NCBI GenBank assembly: GCA_044227325.1
Contig: JBGAFI010000004.1
Location: 1-64,000 of the forward strand
Length of the DNA stretch: 64,000 nucleotides
Direction of reading: 5' to 3'
Origin: PFJX01 sp044227325
GTDB lineage: Bacteria > Pseudomonadota > Gammaproteobacteria > Burkholderiales > Thiobacillaceae
How positions within the stretch are numbered: position 1 is the first letter of the stretch; each line of letters opens with the position of its first letter. The position numbers and the translations under genes are program-made. The notes under the pieces are model-generated. The model was not told the origin of the DNA and did not search any database. It saw only the letters and a list, made by a program, of their open reading frames with translations. Of this stretch, positions 7,810 through 17,288 are shown in pieces.

Positions 7810-9798
7810 TTACAGAATGGCCTTGACCTTGGCCACCACGTTCTCGGTGGTGAAGCCGAACTCCTTGAACAGGGCGGGGGCCGGGGCGGATTCGCCGAAA
7901 CGGTCCAGGCCGATCACGGCGCCGCGCAGGCCGACGTACTTCCACCAGCCGTCGGTGACGCCCGCTTCGATGGCGACCTTGTGCACGGTGGGCAGCAGCA
8001 CGCTGTCCTTGTAGGCCTTGTCCTGCTTGTCGAACTCGTTGGTCGAGGGCATGGACACCACGCGGGCGGCGATGCCATCGGCCTTCAGGGCTTCCTGCGC
8101 CTTCAGCGCCAGCTCCACTTCGGAACCGGTGGCGATCAGCACCACGGCCGGGGTGCCGTCGCAATCGGACAACACGTAGCCGCCCTTGCGGATGTCGGCG
8201 ACCTGGGCATCGGAACGTTTGATGAAGGGCAGGTTCTGGCGACTCAGGATGTGGCAGCTGGGGCCGTCCATCTTCTCCACGCTGGCGGCCCAGGCGACCA
8301 GGGTTTCCGTGGTGTCGCAGGGACGCCAGACGGTCATGTTGGGAATCATGCGCAGGGTGGCGGTCTGCTCCACCGGCTGGTGGGTCGGGCCGTCCTCGCC
8401 CAGGCCGATGGAATCGTGGGTGAACACGTAGACCACGCGCTGCTTCATCAGCGCGGCCATGCGCAAGGCGTTGCGGGCGTATTCCGAGAACATCAGGAAG
8501 GTGCCGCCGAACGGGAAGATGCCGCCGTGCAGCGCCATGCCGTTCATGATCGCGGACATGCCGAACTCGCGCACGCCGTAGGAGATGTAGTTGCCGCCCG
8601 GGTTGCGGTGCAGGGTATGGCAGCCGGGCCAGTTGGTCAGGTTGGAGCCGGTCAGGTCGGCGGAGCCGCCAACGCGCTCGGGCAGGGTGGAGACCAGGCG
8701 CTCGATGGCCAGTTGGCTGGCCTTGCGGGTGGCGACGGTCTCGGCCTTTTCCAGGGTGGTGGCCAGGGCGGCTTGCACGCGGCCATTCCAGTCGGCGGGC
8801 AGATCGCCGGCCATGCGGCGGGTGAACTCCGCGGCCAACTCGGGGAACTGGGCGGCATACTCGGCGAACTTGTTGTTCCAGAGTTTCTCCAGCCCTTCAC
8901 CCTTGGTCTTGGCGTTCCAGCCGTCGTAGATGTCCTGGGGAATCTCGAAAGCCGGGTGCTCCCAGCCCAGGTTCTTGCGGGTGGCCTCGATCTCGGCGGC
9001 GCCCAGGGCGGCGCCGTGCACGTCGTGGGTACCCTCCTTGTTGGGAGAACCCTTGCCGATGATGGTCTTGCAGCAGATCAGGGTGGGCTTGTCCACGGAT
9101 TGCTTGGCCTTCTGGACGGCGGCTTCGACGGCGGCGGAATCATGGCCGTCGACGCCGGCGATCACGTTCCAGCCGTAAGCCTCGAAACGCTTCGGCGTAT
9201 CGTCGGTGAACCAGCCTTCGGTATGGCCGTCGATGGAAATGCCGTTGTCATCCCAGAAGGCGATCAGCTTGTTCAGGTTCCAGGTGCCGGCCAGGGCGCA
9301 GGCTTCGTGGGAGATGCCCTCCATCATGCAACCGTCGCCCAGGAACACATAGGTGTGATGGTTGACGATGTCCAGGCCCGGCTTGTTGAACTCATGGGCC
9401 AGCAGCTTCTCGGACAGCGCCATGCCGACCGCGTTGGTGATGCCCTGGCCGAGCGGGCCGGTGGTGGTCTCGACGCCGGGGGTGTAACCGTATTCGGGGT
9501 GGCCCGGAGTGCGGGAATGCAGTTGCCGGAATCCCTTGAGGTCGTCGATGGTGACGTCGTAGCCGGTCAGATGCAGCAGGGCATAGATCAGCATGGAACC
9601 ATGGCCGTTGGACAGCACGAAGCGGTCCCGGTCCGGCCACTTGGGATTGGCCGGGTTGTGGCGCAAATGATGATTCCACAGAACTTCAGAGATTTCCGCC
9701 ATCCCCATGGGGGCACCGGGGTGACCGGATTTGGCTTTCTCGACGGCATCCATCGCAAGGGCGCGGATGGCATTAGCGAGGTCGGAACGGGTTGCCAT
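7810..9798 (-). CDS. tkt: Transketolase
   Basis: Transketolase (662 aa) moves two-carbon units between sugar phosphates in the pentose phosphate and Calvin cycles, using thiamine diphosphate. GHPGAPMGMAE near residue 25 and the cofactor-binding region around GDGCMMEGISHEA are visible. The phosphate-binding FTHDSIGLGEDGPTHQPVEQ segment and a complete C-terminal domain are also present. AAGGAAAC stands upstream of the ATG. It is the first gene of the minus-strand run that continues through gap, pgk, pyk, fba and purC. Whether it serves autotrophy (cbbT) or only the pentose phosphate pathway cannot be settled here, because no RuBisCO gene is in the window. Confidence 0.97.
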   Translation of the reverse strand: MATRSDLANAIRALAMDAVEKAKSGHPGAPMGMAEISEVLWNHHLRHNPANPKWPDRDRFVLSNGHGSMLIYALLHLTGYDVTIDDLKGFRQLHSRTPGHPEYGYTPGVETTTGPLGQGITNAVGMALSEKLLAHEFNKPGLDIVNHHTYVFLGDGCMMEGISHEACALAGTWNLNKLIAFWDDNGISIDGHTEGWFTDDTPKRFEAYGWNVIAGVDGHDSAAVEAAVQKAKQSVDKPTLICCKTIIGKGSPNKEGTHDVHGAALGAAEIEATRKNLGWEHPAFEIPQDIYDGWNAKTKGEGLEKLWNNKFAEYAAQFPELAAEFTRRMAGDLPADWNGRVQAALATTLEKAETVATRKASQLAIERLVSTLPERVGGSADLTGSNLTNWPGCHTLHRNPGGNYISYGVREFGMSAIMNGMALHGGIFPFGGTFLMFSEYARNALRMAALMKQRVVYVFTHDSIGLGEDGPTHQPVEQTATLRMIPNMTVWRPCDTTETLVAWAASVEKMDGPSCHILSRQNLPFIKRSDAQVADIRKGGYVLSDCDGTPAVVLIATGSEVELALKAQEALKADGIAARVVSMPSTNEFDKQDKAYKDSVLLPTVHKVAIEAGVTDGWWKYVGLRGAVIGLDRFGESAPAPALFKEFGFTTENVVAKVKAIL

Positions 9799-10129
9799 GT
9801 CTTTGTTTCCTTGAAGAAAAAACCGAAATCTTGGGCCAGATGGCCGGAAAGCTTCGATTATGTCGTACCGCGCAAGTCGTGGGCAAGCTGAGTCGCTCCC
9901 GGCAAACCCCGCGCCAGATGGGCCGAATCGGGGGAAACACCATGTTTCTAGCGGGCTGCGGGGATATCCCGGGAAAAATTAAAATATTTTTATATTCAGG
10001 CGCCTGGTTCTTATGGAAGCCAGCATTGATGCGGTGCACAACGCAATTCACCTATTTTGATTAGGGTATTTTTGGCTTCTTCCGGGCGAAAAATACAAAA
10101 TTCCCGCCCTGGCGACAATTTTCAAAAAA
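9799..10129. other. 331-bp gap upstream of tkt
   Basis: No gene is seen. The part from about 9975 to 10125 is much richer in A and T than its surroundings and includes an AAATTAAAATATTTTTATAT tract. This is the likely promoter region for the tkt-gap-pgk-pyk-fba run on the minus strand. I cannot assign -35/-10 boxes or a CbbR site with confidence. Confidence 0.5.
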
Positions 10130-10924
10130 CTAGACGCCGACCCATTTTTTCCATTGCGCCAGCAAATCCGGCGTGAGCGCGGCGAGCACCGACCGGTTCC
10201 AGGGATCGCCGGAACGGAAGTCGCCGCCGGCCAGGGAACAGGCCGCGCCGCCCGCCTCCCGCAGGATCAGGCAGCCGGCGGCGTAATCCCAGAGTTTCTG
10301 GCCGCCATGCAGATAGATGTGCATGCGGCCGGCCGCCACATAGCACCAGTCCAGCGTGCTGGCGCCCAGATTGCGCTGGGAACTGAACGGATGCTCGAAG
10401 GCGAGCCGGCCGGCCAGGGTGCGGTCGATCCGCTTCAACTCGATGCCGGCCATGCAACGGCGCAACTCGGTCGGCGGCGTCTTCAGAGGCAGGCGTTCGC
10501 CGTTCATGAAGGCGCCCCCGCCTTCGACGGCGTGGAAGGCTTCGTCGGAAACGGGATCGTAGACCACGCCCAGCACGCTGTTGCGATGCCGGACCAGGGC
10601 CACGGAAATCGCGAAAAAAGGCAGGCCGTTGACGAAGTTGCTGGTACCGTCGATGGGGTCCACGCACCAGAATCCGTCGCCGCCCATTGCCCAGACGTCA
10701 CGCTGTTCCGCCTCGGTCATCTCCTCGCCCAACACGGGATAGGGGGCGATGGCCCGCAGGCGGCGGATCAGGGCGTTCTGAGCGGCCACATCGGCCTCGG
10801 TGAGCAGACTGCCGTCCACCTTGCGCTCGTGGGCCACCTTCAGATAGCGCGGCATGACCTCCTCGCGGCCGACCTCGCGGCAGGCGGCGATGACTTGCTC
10901 GACGAGAACGCTCAGGTCCGCCAC
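10130..10924 (-). CDS. Inositol monophosphatase-family phosphatase (histidinol-phosphatase-like)
   Basis: This is a Mg2+-dependent sugar or amino-alcohol phosphatase of about 264 aa. It shows the three family metal sites: GEEMTEAE, CVDPIDGTSNF with the D-P-I-D-G-T core, and WDYAAGCLILREAGG. FVNGLPFFAISVAL is typical of the branch that includes HisN-type histidinol phosphatases, but inositol-1-phosphate or PAP phosphatase activity is also possible. An open frame runs further upstream. The N-terminus of the family begins near ADLSVLVEQV, so the GTG at 10924 is the most likely start. It overlaps the end of the redoxin gene by 13 bases and is therefore probably translationally coupled to it. Confidence 0.82.
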   Translation of the reverse strand: MADLSVLVEQVIAACREVGREEVMPRYLKVAHERKVDGSLLTEADVAAQNALIRRLRAIAPYPVLGEEMTEAEQRDVWAMGGDGFWCVDPIDGTSNFVNGLPFFAISVALVRHRNSVLGVVYDPVSDEAFHAVEGGGAFMNGERLPLKTPPTELRRCMAGIELKRIDRTLAGRLAFEHPFSSQRNLGASTLDWCYVAAGRMHIYLHGGQKLWDYAAGCLILREAGGAACSLAGGDFRSGDPWNRSVLAALTPDLLAQWKKWVGV

Positions 10925-11466
10925 TTGATGGAACAACCCATGCTGGGAATCTGCTCGGCGGGCCCGCGCTGGGTCTCGGCCACCTGCTTCATGGCCTCGA
11001 ACAGGTCGCGGCGCGCGCCTTCCGGCGCGGTTTCCTTGCGGGATTCGTCCAGGCGGCCCCGGTATTGCAACTCCAGGTTCCGGTTGAAGCCGAAGAAATC
11101 CGGGGTGCAAACCGCGCCGTAGGCCTTGGCGATTTCCTGGGAGGCGTCCAGCACGTAGGGCATGGGGAAATTCAGGCGCGCGGCCAGTTCCTTCATGTTG
11201 TCGAAGCCGTCCTCGGGATATTCCCCGGGGTCGTTGGACATGATGGCCACGGCGCCGACACCGAATTCCCGCAACGCCTCCACGTCCCGGACGATGCGAT
11301 CGATGACCGCCTTCACGTAGGGACAGTGATTGCAGATGAACATCACCAGAAGCCCATTGGCGCCGGCCACGTCCTTCAATGAATAGGTTTTGCCGTCCAC
11401 GCCGGGCAGGGCGAAATCCACCGCCCTCCAGCCGAAGTCGCAGACGGGGGTTTCCATGCGAACCAT
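10912..11466 (-). CDS. Thioredoxin-fold (redoxin/AhpC-TSA-like) protein
   Basis: A 184-aa cytoplasmic thioredoxin-fold protein related to the AhpC/TSA-like thioredoxin family. A CxxC-type active site appears as FICNHCPYV near residue 45, followed by a cis-proline region in YGAVCTPDFFGF. No signal peptide is evident at the chosen start. A GGGAG Shine-Dalgarno sequence supports the ATG at 11466 over upstream candidates. The gene is divergent from rsmE (58 bp apart) and overlaps the following phosphatase gene. Its substrate is unknown. Proteins of this type are usually annotated as thioredoxin-family reductases or peroxidases. Confidence 0.8.
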   Translation of the reverse strand: MVRMETPVCDFGWRAVDFALPGVDGKTYSLKDVAGANGLLVMFICNHCPYVKAVIDRIVRDVEALREFGVGAVAIMSNDPGEYPEDGFDNMKELAARLNFPMPYVLDASQEIAKAYGAVCTPDFFGFNRNLELQYRGRLDESRKETAPEGARRDLFEAMKQVAETQRGPAEQIPSMGCSIKWRT

Positions 11467-11524
11467 GACGACAACTCCCGTTGAAACCGAGTCACCGGAT
11501 ATTATCACCCCGGTACACGCCCCC

Positions 11525-12256
11525 ATGCCCCGCTTCTACTGTGACCTTCCCCTGGCGCCCGGACGCCTGATCGAGCTGCCCGCCGAGACGGCCCGCCATG
11601 CCATGGGCGCGTTGCGCCTGCGGGACGGGGACGCGGTCGTCCTGTTCAACGGCGAGGGCGGCGAATACGCGGGCAAACTGGAACTGCGCGGCAAGCTCGC
11701 CTTCGCGCGGCTCGCGGCCCATGCCGAAGCGGAGCGCGAATCCGCGCTGCGCGTCACCCTGGCCCAGGGCATATCCAGCGGCGAACGCATGGACCTGACC
11801 CTGCAGAAGGCCGTGGAACTCGGCGTGGCGGCGATCCAACCGCTGATGATGCGGCGCACCGTGGTCAAGCTCGCCGGCGAAAAGGTCGAAAGGCGCCTGC
11901 GCCATTGGCGCGGCGTGGTCATCGCCGCCTGCGAACAATGCGGCCGCAACCGGATTCCGCCGCTGGAGGACATCCAGGACTGTCTGCCCTGGCTGGGAAG
12001 CGACGCGGCGGCCAGCGCGGGCCCGCGCTTCCTGCTCGACCCGGAAGGCGCGTTGGGTCTGGCTGAAGTGCCCGCGCCGCAAGGCCCGGTCCTACTGCTG
12101 GCCGGGCCGGAAGGCGGGTTCGATCCGGTGGAGCGAAGAGCCGCGCTCCAGGCCGGATTCCAGCCGCTGCGGCTGGGGCCGCGCATCCTGCGCACCGAGA
12201 CCGCCGCCCTCGCGGCGCTGGCGGCGATGCAGGCGCGCTGGGGAGACTTCCGATGA
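11525..12256 (+). CDS. rsmE: 16S rRNA (uracil1498-N3)-methyltransferase
   Basis: RsmE (243 aa) methylates U1498 of 16S rRNA using S-adenosylmethionine. The N-terminal PUA-like domain begins MPRFYCDLPL. The SPOUT-fold methyltransferase domain carries LQKAVELGV, ACEQCGRN, the knot segment LLLAGPEGGFDPVE, and LGPRILRTETAALAAL, which are all diagnostic. An open frame continues upstream to 11390, but homologues begin at the MPRF methionine, so I start at 11525. It is the first gene on the plus strand here, followed by argA after 79 bp. Confidence 0.95.
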   Translation: MPRFYCDLPLAPGRLIELPAETARHAMGALRLRDGDAVVLFNGEGGEYAGKLELRGKLAFARLAAHAEAERESALRVTLAQGISSGERMDLTLQKAVELGVAAIQPLMMRRTVVKLAGEKVERRLRHWRGVVIAACEQCGRNRIPPLEDIQDCLPWLGSDAAASAGPRFLLDPEGALGLAEVPAPQGPVLLLAGPEGGFDPVERRAALQAGFQPLRLGPRILRTETAALAALAAMQARWGDFR

Positions 12257-12335
12257 GAAGCAATGATCAAGCTCAAGTTTTTCGCGACGGGGCCGTAACG
12301 GGCGCCAAACACATACTGCGACTGGGGATGAGGAC

Positions 12336-13658
12336 ATGGTGAAACCGAGCGAGGCGAACGGCGATACCTTCGTGGAATGGTTTCGCGCGGCGGCGCCGTA
12401 TATCCATGCGTTTCGCGGCAAGACCTTCGTCCTGGCCTTCGGCGGCGACGCCATGTTGCGCCAGGATTTCGTCGACCTGATCTACGACATCAACCTGCTC
12501 AACGCCCTGGATGTGCGCCTGGTGCTGGTGCACGGCATCCGCCCCCAGGTCCAGGAACGCATCGACGGCGAAGCCCAGTACGTGCGCGGGCGCCGCGTCA
12601 CCAGCAGCGAGACCCTGGAGCACGTGAAGGATTCGGTGGGTTCGGTGCGCGTGGACATCGAAAGCATGCTCTCCGTCGGCCTGCCCAACACCCCCATGGC
12701 CGGCGCCGACATCCGCGTCGCCTCGGGCAACTATGTCACGGCGCAGCCCGCCGGCGTGGTGGACGGGGTAGACCTGCTGTTCTCCGGGGAAGTGCGCAAG
12801 ATCGCGGTCGCCGCCATCGACGCCCGCCTGGACGCCGGCGAGATCGTGCTGCTCTCCCCCATCGGCTATTCCGCCACCGGCGAGGTCTTCAACCTCACCC
12901 TGGAGGAAGTGGCGACCCACGCGGCCATCGCCCTGGGCGCGGACAAGCTGATCTTCATCCTCGACCACGGCGACACCCGGGACGCGCAAGGACAACGCAT
13001 CAACCGCCTCACCGCGGGCCAGGCGCAACGCCTGCTGCGGGAATTGCCGGAAGGCGACATGAAGTTGTACCTGCCCCATGCGATCCAGGCCTGCAAGAAG
13101 GGGGTCGCCAAGGTGCATCTGGTCAGCGCGGACGTGGACGGCGCCCTGCTCATGGAACTGTTCACCCACGAAGGCGTGGGCACCATGGTCACGCGCCAGT
13201 CGGTGGAAAACCTGCGCCCCGCCACCATCGATGACGTGGGCGGCATTCTCTCGGTGATCGAACCCATGGAGGTCGAGGGCATTCTGGTGCGCCGTTCCCG
13301 GGAACGCCTGGAACAGGAAATCGGCCAGTTTTTCGTCGACGAGCTGGACGGCCGCATCGTCGGCTGCGTGGCCCTCTATCCCTTCGCCGACACCCAGGCG
13401 GGCGAGATGGCCTGCCTGGCCGTGTCCCCCGAGTTCCGCCGCGGCGGGCGCGGCGACGCCCTCCTGTCCGCGGTGGAGGATGCCGCGCTGGAGATGGGAC
13501 TCCGCCAGTTGTTCGTGCTCACCACGCGCACCACCCACTGGTTCCTGGAGCGGGGATTCAGCCCGGCCAGCCCGGACGACCTGCCCGCCCCGCGCAAGGC
13601 CATGTTCAACTGGCAGCGGCGCTCCAAGGTGCTGGTCAAACCCCTGCGGGCCGATTGA
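12336..13658 (+). CDS. argA: N-acetylglutamate synthase
   Basis: ArgA (440 aa) acetylates glutamate with acetyl-CoA in the first step of arginine synthesis. The N-terminal amino-acid-kinase-like domain (about 1-290) holds FVLAFGGDAML, LVLVHGIRPQV and LSPIGYSATGEVFNL. The C-terminal GNAT domain (about 295-440) has the acetyl-CoA loop EFRRGGRGDALL and the FVLTTRTTHWFLERGF segment. The kinase-like domain is the site of arginine feedback control in this family. GATGAGG precedes the ATG. The stop codon is one base before the start of the next gene, so the binding-protein gene downstream is probably co-transcribed. Confidence 0.95.
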   Translation: MVKPSEANGDTFVEWFRAAAPYIHAFRGKTFVLAFGGDAMLRQDFVDLIYDINLLNALDVRLVLVHGIRPQVQERIDGEAQYVRGRRVTSSETLEHVKDSVGSVRVDIESMLSVGLPNTPMAGADIRVASGNYVTAQPAGVVDGVDLLFSGEVRKIAVAAIDARLDAGEIVLLSPIGYSATGEVFNLTLEEVATHAAIALGADKLIFILDHGDTRDAQGQRINRLTAGQAQRLLRELPEGDMKLYLPHAIQACKKGVAKVHLVSADVDGALLMELFTHEGVGTMVTRQSVENLRPATIDDVGGILSVIEPMEVEGILVRRSRERLEQEIGQFFVDELDGRIVGCVALYPFADTQAGEMACLAVSPEFRRGGRGDALLSAVEDAALEMGLRQLFVLTTRTTHWFLERGFSPASPDDLPAPRKAMFNWQRRSKVLVKPLRAD

Positions 13659-13659
13659 G

Positions 13660-14490
13660 ATGAAGCGGCGCCTGCGAGTGCTGGTCCTGCTGGCGGCCCT
13701 GGTCCCGGCCTTGCTTCCCGGCGCGTCGCTGGCCTTCACCATCGGCGTGCTGCCCATCCACAGTTCCCGCGTGCTGGTGGAGCGCTTCGACCCCCTGCGG
13801 GTCTACATGGAGCGCGTCCTGCGGCGGCCGGTCCGGATCGAAAGCGCGCCGGACTTCGCGCGCTTCCACGCCCGCACCATGAACCAGGATTTCGACCTGA
13901 CCATCACCGCCGCCCATTTCGCCCGCATCGCCCAGAAAGAAAAAAACCTGCAACCCCTCGCCCAATTCCAGCCCGATCACGATTCCCTGTTGGTGTACAA
14001 CAAGGACGCCCCCCTGGACACGCCCTTGGCGCTGAAGGGCAAGCAACTCGCCGTCATCGACCGCCTGGCCATCACGGTCATGGCGGCCATCGAGTATCTC
14101 AGCGAACAGGGACTGGAATCCGACCGGGACTACAAGGTGGTGGAACACCGCACCCACGCCAGCGTGGCGCATTCCCTGGTCAGCGGTCTGGCGGCCGCCG
14201 CGGTGACCACCAGCCAGGGTCTGCTGCAGATGCCCGACGAATTCCGCGGCAAGCTCGTCGTGCATAAACATATCGCCGACATCCCGGCCTTCGTCTTTCT
14301 GGTCAAACCCGACCTGCCGCGCGAGCAGGTGGAGCGCATCAGGGCCGCGCTGCTGGCCTTCCCGCAAACGGCCGAAGGCAGCGACTTTCTCCGCCACACC
14401 GGCTACACGGCGATCCGTCCCGTGACCGAGGCGGCCATGAAGCGGGCGGACCCTTACCTCAAGGAAACCCGCAAGGTGCTGCAGCCTTGA
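13660..14490 (+). CDS. PhnD-like periplasmic substrate-binding protein
   Basis: A 276-aa exported protein of the phosphate/phosphonate-binding PhnD/SsuA-transferrin fold. The signal peptide covers about residues 1-24 (hydrophobic core LVLLAALVPALLPGA, ending SLAF). The mature start TIGVLPIHSSRVLVERFDPL matches the family strand-loop. No ABC permease or ATPase accompanies it. Instead it overlaps by four bases a membrane-bound GGDEF-EAL protein. Such orphan binding proteins often act as ligand-sensing partners of signalling receptors, so this one probably feeds the periplasmic domain of its neighbour. The ligand is unknown. It starts immediately after argA. Confidence 0.82.
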   Translation: MKRRLRVLVLLAALVPALLPGASLAFTIGVLPIHSSRVLVERFDPLRVYMERVLRRPVRIESAPDFARFHARTMNQDFDLTITAAHFARIAQKEKNLQPLAQFQPDHDSLLVYNKDAPLDTPLALKGKQLAVIDRLAITVMAAIEYLSEQGLESDRDYKVVEHRTHASVAHSLVSGLAAAAVTTSQGLLQMPDEFRGKLVVHKHIADIPAFVFLVKPDLPREQVERIRAALLAFPQTAEGSDFLRHTGYTAIRPVTEAAMKRADPYLKETRKVLQP

Positions 14491-17288
14491 CCATGCGCGC
14501 CGGCACTCCGCGTTTCCCGCTCTGGATCAAGCTCACCCTGGCGGGAATCCTGGTGGAAGCCATCATGTTGTTCGTGCTGGTGGCCAGCAACGCCCGGCTC
14601 GCGGAAAACGAGCTCATCGCCAAGGCCTACCAGCGCGTCGACAGCGTCATTCCCCTGCTCAACGCCGCGTTGGCCGGCCCCCTGATGCAGCGGGACTACG
14701 CCGCGATCAAGGAAATCCTGGACGAGGCGCGCAAGAAGGACAGCTACGCGTATCTGCTGCTGCTGGATCGCAACGGCCAGCGCATCACAGCGTCCGGAAT
14801 GCGGCGCGACGCGGCCTTGCCCGCCCTGGACAAGGAAATCGATCCGGACAGCGAGGATCAGGTCTTCGACACCCGGATTCCCATCGGCTTGTCCGGCGTG
14901 ACCTACGGCGAACTCCGCTTCGGCATCGGCACCCGCTTCCTGGCCCAGGCGCGCGCGCGGGTGGTGCGCCAGGGCTTGCTCATCGGCTGCGCCGAACTCG
15001 GCCTGACCTTCATCACCCTGGCCATCATCGGCTACCTTCTGACCCGTCGCCTGAACCAGCTCACGGTGGCCAGCCACGCCCTCGCCGACCAGAACTTCGA
15101 CGCCCAGCTGCCCGCGCCGGGCCGCGACGAGGTCGGCCTGCTGGTCGATGCCTTCCAGCGCATGGCGCGCCAGCTCAAGGCCCGGCTGTCCGAGCTCCAG
15201 GACAGCGAGCAACGCTTCTTCGCCATCGCCCATTACACCTATGACATGGAGCTGTGGATCGACCCCTCGGGGCGCACCATCTGGGTCAATCCTTCCGTGG
15301 AACGCATGACCGGCTTCACCCCGGACGAATGCCTGGTCCAGCCCGGGTTTCCCATCAGCCTGATCAGCGCGGAGGAACGCGGCGAGGCGGAACGGCGTTT
15401 CCGCGAAGCCTTGGGCGGCGCCTCCGGCGAGGGCTACCAGTTCCGCATGCTGCGCAAGGACGGCTCGCGCTTCTGGGCCGCCGTGAACTGGCACCCCATC
15501 TACAGCCGGGACAACCAGTTCCTGGGCATACGCGCCAGCGTGCGCGACATCACCGACCTGAAAACCACCCAGGAGCGCGCCCTGGAGTACCTGGCCGGCA
15601 CCGAGGCGGAACGCGCCCGCCTGATGGCACTGCTGTCCGCCATGAACCTGGGCATCCTGTTCGTCGGCACCGACGGCCGCGTGATCTACCACAACCCCGC
15701 GTTCAACCACATCTGGCTGATGCCGGACAAGACCGACCTGGTCGGGCTGGACACCCCATCCGTATTCTCCGCGGCGGAATGCGAGCCGACCGAGCCGGAT
15801 CGTTACCGGACCCATCTCGCCCGCATCCTGGAGCACCAGGACGAGGCCGACAGCATCGAGCTCAACCTGGGCGACGGCCGCGTCGTCACCCAGCTCAGCT
15901 ACGCGGTGCGCGACCGGGAAGGACGCTTTCTCGGCCATCTCTGGATTTACGAGGATGTCACCAGCGAACGCCACACCGCCGAACAACTGCTCTATCTGGC
16001 GGAACGGGATTCCCTCACCGGCCTCTACAACCGCCACCGCTTCCAGCTCGAGCTGGAACGCATGCTGGCCGAATCGGGACGCCACCGTTCCCCTTCCACC
16101 CTGCTCTATTTCGACCTGGACGAGTTCAAGACCATCAACGACCATTTCGGCCACAAGGCCGGCGACGCGATGCTGATCCGGGTGGCGGGGGAAGTCTCCG
16201 GCCTCACCCGGCGCAACGAAATGCTGTTCCGCCTGGGCGGCGACGAGTTCGCCGTGCTCATGCCCAACGCCGACCGGCCCCAGGCGGAAGCCCTGGCCGA
16301 CCGGATCGTGCGCGCCATCGCCCAGATTCCCTTCCGCTTCGATGGCCAGTCGCTGCACATCTCCTCCAGCCTGGGCATCGCCACCTATCCCGAGCATGCC
16401 GTCGACCAGGACCAGCTCGTGGCCTGCGCCGACGCCGCCATGTACCAGGCCAAGCAGGCGGGCAAGAACGCCTGGCGCGCCTACCGCGCCGATCTGGACA
16501 CCACGCCGGAGATGGTCAGCCGCCTGTCCTGGAACGACCGTCTCAACCGCGCCCTGGAAGAGAACCTGTTCGAACTCCACTACCAGGGGGTTTACGACAC
16601 CCACAGCCGGAAACTGGCCCACGTCGAGGCGCTGATCCGCCTGCGCGACGAAACCAGCGCGGAACTGGTGCCGCCCGGCCTGTTCATCCCGATCGCGGAA
16701 AAGAGCAACAAGATCCTGGAAATCGACCGCTGGGTTCTGCGCCAGTCCGTGCGCCTGCTCGCCGAGCGTCCGCACGCGCCCCCCATCGCGGTGAACATTT
16801 CCGGACGCTCCTTCGACGACCCCGGCCTGCCTGCCTTCATCAACGACCTGCTGCGCGAATACCGGGCGGATCCGGCGCGACTGCTGATCGAGATCACGGA
16901 AACCGCCGCCGTCTCCGACCTGGCCGACGCCGAGCGCTTCATCGAGGCCATCAAGCAGACCGGCTGCGGCGTCTGCCTGGACGACTTCGGCGCCGGCTTC
17001 GCCTCCTTCGCCTATCTCAAGCACATCCGGGTGGACACCATCAAGCTGGACGGCATGTTCATCCGCAATCTGCCCTTCGACCACGACAACCAGGTGTTCG
17101 TGCGCGGCATGGTGGAGGTCGCCCGCGGCCTGGGCAAGACCACCGTGGCCGAATGCGTGGAAGACGAGGCCACCTTGAAACTGCTGGCCGAACTGGGCGT
17201 CGACAAGGCCCAGGGCTACCATCTGGACCGTCCCCAAGCGAGACATCCCGCACTACACACACAGGAGCCGAACCATGCCCCAGCCTGA
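14487..17288 (+). CDS. Membrane-bound HAMP-PAS-PAS-GGDEF-EAL c-di-GMP enzyme
   Basis: A 933-aa inner-membrane signalling protein. It has a membrane segment near 13-33, a periplasmic domain of about 120 residues, a second membrane segment near 160-182 and a HAMP linker. Two PAS domains (about 245-360 and 370-490) follow, then GGDEF (motif at 584-588) and EAL (motif at 714-716). Both catalytic motifs are intact, including DDFGAGFAS and IKLDG in the EAL part, so it could make and break c-di-GMP. The I-site position reads RRNE instead of RxxD, so product inhibition may be lost. TTG at 14487 fits an AAGGTG site; ATG at 14493 is an alternative start. The stop overlaps dgcZ by 14 bases. Confidence 0.9.
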   Translation: MTMRAGTPRFPLWIKLTLAGILVEAIMLFVLVASNARLAENELIAKAYQRVDSVIPLLNAALAGPLMQRDYAAIKEILDEARKKDSYAYLLLLDRNGQRITASGMRRDAALPALDKEIDPDSEDQVFDTRIPIGLSGVTYGELRFGIGTRFLAQARARVVRQGLLIGCAELGLTFITLAIIGYLLTRRLNQLTVASHALADQNFDAQLPAPGRDEVGLLVDAFQRMARQLKARLSELQDSEQRFFAIAHYTYDMELWIDPSGRTIWVNPSVERMTGFTPDECLVQPGFPISLISAEERGEAERRFREALGGASGEGYQFRMLRKDGSRFWAAVNWHPIYSRDNQFLGIRASVRDITDLKTTQERALEYLAGTEAERARLMALLSAMNLGILFVGTDGRVIYHNPAFNHIWLMPDKTDLVGLDTPSVFSAAECEPTEPDRYRTHLARILEHQDEADSIELNLGDGRVVTQLSYAVRDREGRFLGHLWIYEDVTSERHTAEQLLYLAERDSLTGLYNRHRFQLELERMLAESGRHRSPSTLLYFDLDEFKTINDHFGHKAGDAMLIRVAGEVSGLTRRNEMLFRLGGDEFAVLMPNADRPQAEALADRIVRAIAQIPFRFDGQSLHISSSLGIATYPEHAVDQDQLVACADAAMYQAKQAGKNAWRAYRADLDTTPEMVSRLSWNDRLNRALEENLFELHYQGVYDTHSRKLAHVEALIRLRDETSAELVPPGLFIPIAEKSNKILEIDRWVLRQSVRLLAERPHAPPIAVNISGRSFDDPGLPAFINDLLREYRADPARLLIEITETAAVSDLADAERFIEAIKQTGCGVCLDDFGAGFASFAYLKHIRVDTIKLDGMFIRNLPFDHDNQVFVRGMVEVARGLGKTTVAECVEDEATLKLLAELGVDKAQGYHLDRPQARHPALHTQEPNHAPA

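Noticed and set aside
6694..9891. A 1065-codon plus-strand frame opposite gap and tkt
   Set aside because: Antisense shadow of two conserved enzymes. The composition is Gly/His-rich without any recognisable domain or ribosome site.
14454..17246. A 930-codon minus-strand frame opposite the GGDEF-EAL gene
   Set aside because: Shadow of a protein with intact catalytic motifs on the plus strand. No domain is recognisable in the antisense product.
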